Shown here one piece after another: positions 6,772 to 10,375 of a stretch of 10,375 nt of DNA. Made by a program: the position numbers and the translations under genes. Each line of letters starts with the position of its first letter. Within the stretch, counting starts at the first letter, position 1. A model generated the notes under the pieces. That model was given only the letters and a program-made list of their open reading frames with translations, was not told the DNA's origin and made no database searches. The stretch is from positions 1 through 10,375 of the forward strand of contig DASTKT010000180.1 in NCBI GenBank assembly GCA_035715725.1, given 5' to 3'. Origin of the DNA: JADGGV01 sp035715725 (GTDB lineage Bacteria; Gemmatimonadota; Gemmatimonadetes; Longimicrobiales; RSA9).

Positions 6772-6847
6772 GTCTACCGATTCCATTCGCGGACCGGCAC
6801 GAAGGCCGGCCCGCCGGGGGCGGGCGTCGTCCCCGGGCCACTGCCAC

Positions 6848-6854
6848 AGGAGGT
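6848..6854 (+). promoter_or_regulatory. Strong Shine-Dalgarno of the TonB-dependent receptor
   Basis: AGGAGGT matches the anti-Shine-Dalgarno tail of 16S rRNA and ends eight bases before ATG 6863. It is the best ribosome site in the window. It fixes the receptor start despite an open frame that extends far upstream through the previous gene. Confidence 0.9.
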
Positions 6855-6862
6855 CAAATCCA

Positions 6863-9730
6863 ATGGCATCCAGAGTTGCATTCATTCACCGGCTGGCACG
6901 GAGCGGCGGGCGGCTCGCCGCGGCGTGTCGGGCGGGCTGCGGATTGGCCCTCGTAGGACTGCTGGGTGGGGCGGCCGGGCTGCAGGCGCAGAACACGGTC
7001 ATGCTGCACGGCCGCGTGACGGGCCCGGACGGCGCGGCGCTGGCCGGCGCGCAGGTCGCCGTGCTGAACCGGGAGACGAACCAGCAGCGCGGCGCGCTGT
7101 CGACGCCGGACGGCACGTACACGATCGTCGGGCTGCCGCCGGGCAGCTACCACGTGTCGGTGGAAATGCTCGGCTACGGGAAGCAGGAGCAGGACATCCA
7201 GCTGCTGGTCGGGCAGCGCGCCACGCTCGACTTCCGGCTCGAGCAGGCGGCGGTCGCGGTGGAGGGCGTCGAGGTCGTGCACCGGAAGGAGCCCGCCTTC
7301 GAGGTGCAGCGCAACGACGTGTCCACGCCGGTGGTGACGGCGGAGATCGTCAACCTGCCGCTGAACACCCGCAACACGATGAACCTGGCGGCGATCGTGC
7401 CGGGCGTGAAGACGTACGCGCCGACGGCGGGGCGCTCGCTGCCGTCGGTCGGCTCGCTCCCGGACCTGCGCTTCTGGAACTTCTACCTCGACGGCGCGGA
7501 GTGGAAGAGCTTCTTCAACGGCAACCTGGTGGGGATCCCGCAGACGGGCTCGCCGCTGCCGCAGGAGGCGATGCGCGAGTTCCGGGTGCACCTGAACCCG
7601 TACGACGCGGAGTACACGCGCGGCGGCGCGTACGTGATCAGCGCGGTGACGCAGCGCGGCACGAACGACTTCCACGGCTCGGTCTTCGCTTACGGGCAGA
7701 ACAACTCGCTGAACGCGCTGGACATGTTCCAGCGGAAGGCGAAGGACGCGAACCCGACGACGTTCTCGCGGCCGGACTACCAGCGGGCGCAGTTCGGCGT
7801 GAACCTGCGCGGCCCGATCGTGAAGGACAAGCTGTTCTTCGCGGGGAGCTACGAGGGGCAGAGCACGGACAACAACATCGCGGTGGTGCCGGGGCGGCCG
7901 GCGGTGAACCCGGGGATCTGGGACGCGTTCGCCGGCACGTTCAAGGCGCCGACGACGAACCACACGGGCGTGCTGCGGCTGAGCGCGCCGATGGGCACGT
8001 CGCACAACCTGGACGCGACGTGGGCGGGCCGGTTCTACGACAGCGAGACGAACTTCGGCAACACGGGCGCGCACAACTCGGGGATCAACGCGAAGTACCA
8101 GGTGCACAGCGCGCAGATCCGGGACACGTACACGCCGAACGCGTCGTTCGTGAACGAGCTGTCGCTGAACTTCCTGTACTGGCACCACAACGAGTCGCCG
8201 CTGGAGGCGGGGGCGACGAAGTCGTACCCGGGGATCCAGTTCGGCACGTCCAGCTTCCCGCTGGAGCTGAAGGAGAAGACGCTGCGGCTGATCGACCGGG
8301 CGACGTACACGCTGGGTGACGGCAAGCACATCGTGACGGGCGGCGTCGAGCTGGCGAAGGTGAACACGAACAGCTTCAACCCGACGAACCGCGACGGCTT
8401 CTTCCAGTTCCCGACCGACACCAGCACGCTCCCCTCGCTCGGCCGGGTCGGCGTCGGCTTCTTCACGCACACGGAGGAGGACGCGCGGGCCGTGACGAGC
8501 GGCTGGAGCACGGGCGCGTACATCCAGGACCAGTGGCAGGCGGCGCGCACGCTGCAGCTCACGTTCGGCCTGCGCTGGGACGCCGAGATCAACACGCTGG
8601 GGAACGACTTCACGGTGCCGTGGGCGAGCGACCCGGCGCTGCAGGCGCTCCCGGAGCTGAAGGGCTTCCTGAACACCGGGCACCGCAAGAACGACCTGAA
8701 CAACTTCGCGCCGCGCTTCTCGTTCTCGTGGGATGCGCGGGGCGACGGGCGCACGTTCGTGCGCGGCGGCGCGGGGATCATGTACGACCGCATCGCCACG
8801 TTCATGGCGTTCAACGAGAAGGTGACGTCCGGCTGGCGCTCCTACGACTTCAACAACCCGGGCACGACGGATCCGGAGGTGCTGCGGCAGCGGGTGCTGT
8901 CCGGGCAGGGGACGATCACGCCGAACCTGAACCTGCTCAAGGTCGACATGAAGACTCCGATGAACCAGGAGTTCTCGCTCGGCCTGGGGCAGCAGCTCGC
9001 GGACGGCGTCGCGCTCAACATCGACTACCTGCACCAGACGGCGCGCAACCTGTACGTGCAGGTGACGCCGAACTGGTTCAACACCGTCACGAAGCACCGC
9101 AACCTGACGGACAAGTACGGCACGATCACGCTGTACGACGACTTCGGGAAGGCGAACTTCGACGCGGTCGTGGCCGGGCTGACGTACGACCGGCCGAAGG
9201 TGCGGGTGAGCAACGCGCTGACGCTCGGCTGGTCGAAGGCGACGATGGAGGGGCTGGGCGGCTACAACGACGCGTCGTTCTTCATCATGCAGCCGACGAC
9301 GTTCGACGAGCGCTGGCGCAACGTGCTGTCGGGGATCGTGACGCTGCCGTACGACGTGAAGGTGTCGGCGGTCGCGATCGTCGCCTCGCCGCGGCCGTAC
9401 ACGGCGACGCTGGGGCAGGACCTGAACCACGACAACAACTTCAACGACGACTTCCTGAACGGGCCGGCGAACCGCGTGGTGCGGCCGGACGCGTCGTGGA
9501 AGAACATGTACCGCACGGTCGACTTCCGGCTGACGAAGGGCGTCTCGCTGGGCGGGGACCGCAAGGTCAGCGTGAGCGCCGAGGCGTTCAACATCTTCAA
9601 CTGGGACAACCTCTCCGGCTTCTTCGGCCGGCAGAAGGACGCCGCCGGCAACCTGATCACGAACTTCAACACGCCGAACGGCGTGTACGCGCCGCGGCAG
9701 GCGCAGGTCGGGCTGCGGTACGAGTTCTGA
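6863..9730 (+). CDS. TonB-dependent receptor, Oar-like, with carboxypeptidase-regulatory-like domain
   Basis: Outer-membrane protein of 955 residues. A long signal peptide runs to about residue 42 (hydrophobic LALVGLLGGAAGLQA, then Q). Residues about 46-127 are a carboxypeptidase-regulatory-like beta domain (HGRVTGPDGAALAGAQV ... TPDGTYTIVGLPPGSYHV). The plug follows (about 130-270), with LPLNTRNTMNLAAIVPGV at 165-182 and PQEAMREF ... YDAEYTRGGAYVISAVTQRGTNDFHG, the standard plug end of Oar-type receptors. The rest is the beta barrel, ending QVGLRYEF with the C-terminal aromatic residue that the BAM machinery recognises. An Asp/Asn-rich loop at 853-863 (DLNHDNNFNDD) resembles a calcium-binding loop. 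The family takes up large substrates using TonB energy. The ligand is unknown, but the glycoside-hydrolase-like gene 113 bp upstream suggests a saccharide or glycan. The gene is complete, with a strong ribosome site and a terminator after it. Confidence 0.95.
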   Translation: MASRVAFIHRLARSGGRLAAACRAGCGLALVGLLGGAAGLQAQNTVMLHGRVTGPDGAALAGAQVAVLNRETNQQRGALSTPDGTYTIVGLPPGSYHVSVEMLGYGKQEQDIQLLVGQRATLDFRLEQAAVAVEGVEVVHRKEPAFEVQRNDVSTPVVTAEIVNLPLNTRNTMNLAAIVPGVKTYAPTAGRSLPSVGSLPDLRFWNFYLDGAEWKSFFNGNLVGIPQTGSPLPQEAMREFRVHLNPYDAEYTRGGAYVISAVTQRGTNDFHGSVFAYGQNNSLNALDMFQRKAKDANPTTFSRPDYQRAQFGVNLRGPIVKDKLFFAGSYEGQSTDNNIAVVPGRPAVNPGIWDAFAGTFKAPTTNHTGVLRLSAPMGTSHNLDATWAGRFYDSETNFGNTGAHNSGINAKYQVHSAQIRDTYTPNASFVNELSLNFLYWHHNESPLEAGATKSYPGIQFGTSSFPLELKEKTLRLIDRATYTLGDGKHIVTGGVELAKVNTNSFNPTNRDGFFQFPTDTSTLPSLGRVGVGFFTHTEEDARAVTSGWSTGAYIQDQWQAARTLQLTFGLRWDAEINTLGNDFTVPWASDPALQALPELKGFLNTGHRKNDLNNFAPRFSFSWDARGDGRTFVRGGAGIMYDRIATFMAFNEKVTSGWRSYDFNNPGTTDPEVLRQRVLSGQGTITPNLNLLKVDMKTPMNQEFSLGLGQQLADGVALNIDYLHQTARNLYVQVTPNWFNTVTKHRNLTDKYGTITLYDDFGKANFDAVVAGLTYDRPKVRVSNALTLGWSKATMEGLGGYNDASFFIMQPTTFDERWRNVLSGIVTLPYDVKVSAVAIVASPRPYTATLGQDLNHDNNFNDDFLNGPANRVVRPDASWKNMYRTVDFRLTKGVSLGGDRKVSVSAEAFNIFNWDNLSGFFGRQKDAAGNLITNFNTPNGVYAPRQAQVGLRYEF

Positions 9731-9760
9731 CGCAGCGGCCGCCGCGGGGCGGTCGGTCGA

Positions 9761-9794
9761 CGGCGCCCGGTGGGGAGGAGCCCACCGGGCGCCG
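9761..9794 (+). terminator. Terminator hairpin of the TonB-dependent receptor gene
   Basis: CGGCGCCCGGTGGG (9761-9774) pairs perfectly with CCCACCGGGCGCCG (9781-9794) around a GAGGAG loop, a 14-bp very GC-rich stem. It begins 30 bases after the stop codon. Only a short TGCGTTT follows, so the U-tract is weak. The stem alone is strong, as in many high-GC terminators. Confidence 0.8.
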
Positions 9795-9850
9795 TGCGTT
9801 TGACCGGGCGTGAGGCTGCGTTCGCGGGCGGGCTCGTGGCCCCAGAAGTG

Positions 9851-10230
9851 TCACACGGAGCCACGGGGGCCACGGAGTGACGGCAACGGCGGCTTTCGCC
9901 CGGGTCCGCGGGCGCTCGAGCGTTCGGGGGTCTCACGCAGAGACGCGGAGACGTGGAGGGTGGGGTCGAAGCTCTCCGGGTACACGGCGGAACGCCCGCG
10001 CCGGCTCGATCGGAATCCGTATTGATTCAAACAACGAATGCGCCCGGGGGTGCTCCTCACCGGGCGCTCTTACGATCCCAGCTCAAGTCTCCGACCACTC
10101 GGTCCTCCTCCGCGTCTCCGCGTCTCTGCGTGAGCTGCCGTTGAAGAAGCCGGATGGCCCCCCGGGACCCGGACGAACCCGACCGGTATCCTGTCTCCGC
10201 GGCCCCCCGTGTCTCCGTGTCTCCGTGTGA
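9851..10230. repeat. Nested inverted repeat, CGCGGAGACG/CACGGAG type
   Basis: The inner arms 9932-9958 and 10108-10134 are complementary at 26 of 27 bases (left CTCACGCAGAGACGCGGAGA and on). The outer arms begin TCACACGGAG (9851-9860) against CTCCGTGTGA (10221-10230), with further CACGG units inside. The right side shows an eight-base period: CTCCGCGT, CTCCGCGT, CTCTGCGT, and further on TCTCCGTG twice. At the centre lies the hairpin at 10040-10067. TCCTATCCGTTC at 10231-10242, just outside the right outer arm, also occurs at 4131-4142 beside the right outer arm of the 3830-4166 element, so the two belong to related families. Confidence 0.8.
10040..10067 (-). terminator. Hairpin resembling the receptor terminator, facing the minus strand
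   Basis: GCGCCCGG (10040-10047) pairs with CCGGGCGC (10060-10067). Read on the minus strand it is GCGCCCGGTGAGGAGC..., followed by ATTCGTTGTTTG, a modest T-rich tail. Stem and loop sequence resemble the hairpin at 9761-9794 (GCGCCCGGTGGGGAGGAGC...). It could terminate transcripts entering from a gene beyond the window end, or simply be the loop of the surrounding inverted repeat. Confidence 0.4.
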
Positions 10231-10375
10231 TCCTATCCGTTCCCGTCCCGGCCCACCCGCCAGGTGAACATCCGCTTCGTGTGCCTCCCATCCGTGCGCG
10301 GGGGGTTGCCCCGCGGCGCGGACTCGCGCGATCCTTCGACCTTGCCAGCCGCGGCCGGCGGGGGCGGCGCGGGGA

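Larger units (their letters stand above)
9731..10375. other. 645-bp non-coding region at window end
   Basis: No gene is supported. The region holds the receptor terminator (9761-9794), a nested inverted repeat (9851-10230), a second hairpin within it (10040-10067), and a small stem CGCGGGG/CCCCGCG (10297-10303 with 10309-10315). The last 60 bases are GC-rich with no recognisable start of a gene. Confidence 0.7.

Noticed and set aside
4559..6862. Upstream in-frame extension of the receptor gene
   Set aside because: The extension is an out-of-frame reading of the hydrolase gene and is low-complexity Gly/Ala/Arg. The Shine-Dalgarno at 6848-6854 and the signal peptide fix the start at 6863.
6854..9430. 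Long antisense open frame (858 codons) across the receptor gene
   Set aside because: The composition is the typical Arg/Val/Leu-rich shadow of GC-rich third positions, while the + strand frame carries a complete receptor.
9932..10134. CRISPR array
   Set aside because: The repeated CGCGGAGA-type units are inverted arms and short tandem octamers, without regular spacers or cas genes.

Overview
The window is very GC-rich DNA and carries five complete genes, all on the + strand, separated by long non-coding gaps full of inverted repeats. The signal-peptide-bearing TonB-dependent receptor (Oar-like, with an N-terminal carboxypeptidase-regulatory-like domain) requires an outer membrane. With the high GC and the style of the receptor and of the DUF6259-like hydrolase, this suggests a didermal soil or aquatic bacterium such as Gemmatimonadota. 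Acidobacteriota or Myxococcota remain possible. The taxonomic guess is inference, because there is no rRNA or marker gene.

Layout. 1-347: non-coding, two hexamer-periodic inverted-repeat elements. 348-1109: SDR oxidoreductase. 1110-1827: non-coding, a third element of the same design, a nested stem-loop region (1435-1552) and a 27-bp tandem repeat. 1828-2706: secreted M23 metallopeptidase. 2748-3773: Gfo/Idh/MocA oxidoreductase, 41 bp downstream and possibly co-transcribed. 3774-4376: non-coding, dominated by a nested inverted repeat (3830-4166) with a perfect 35-bp inner arm. 4377-6749: secreted TIM-barrel glycoside-hydrolase-like protein resembling DUF6259. 6863-9730: TonB-dependent receptor with a near-consensus Shine-Dalgarno. 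9731-10375: terminator hairpin, then another nested inverted repeat (9851-10230), and no gene to the window end.

Functionally, the last two genes make a plausible pair: a secreted carbohydrate-active enzyme followed by an outer-membrane importer, with a sugar-type dehydrogenase (Gfo/Idh/MocA) just upstream. The SDR and the peptidase show no clear link to that theme.

No defence system, CRISPR array, transposase or RNA gene is recognisable. The most unusual content is the non-coding DNA. All four gaps longer than 300 bp hold at least one large inverted-repeat element built from short periodic units, and related elements sit on both sides of the SDR gene.
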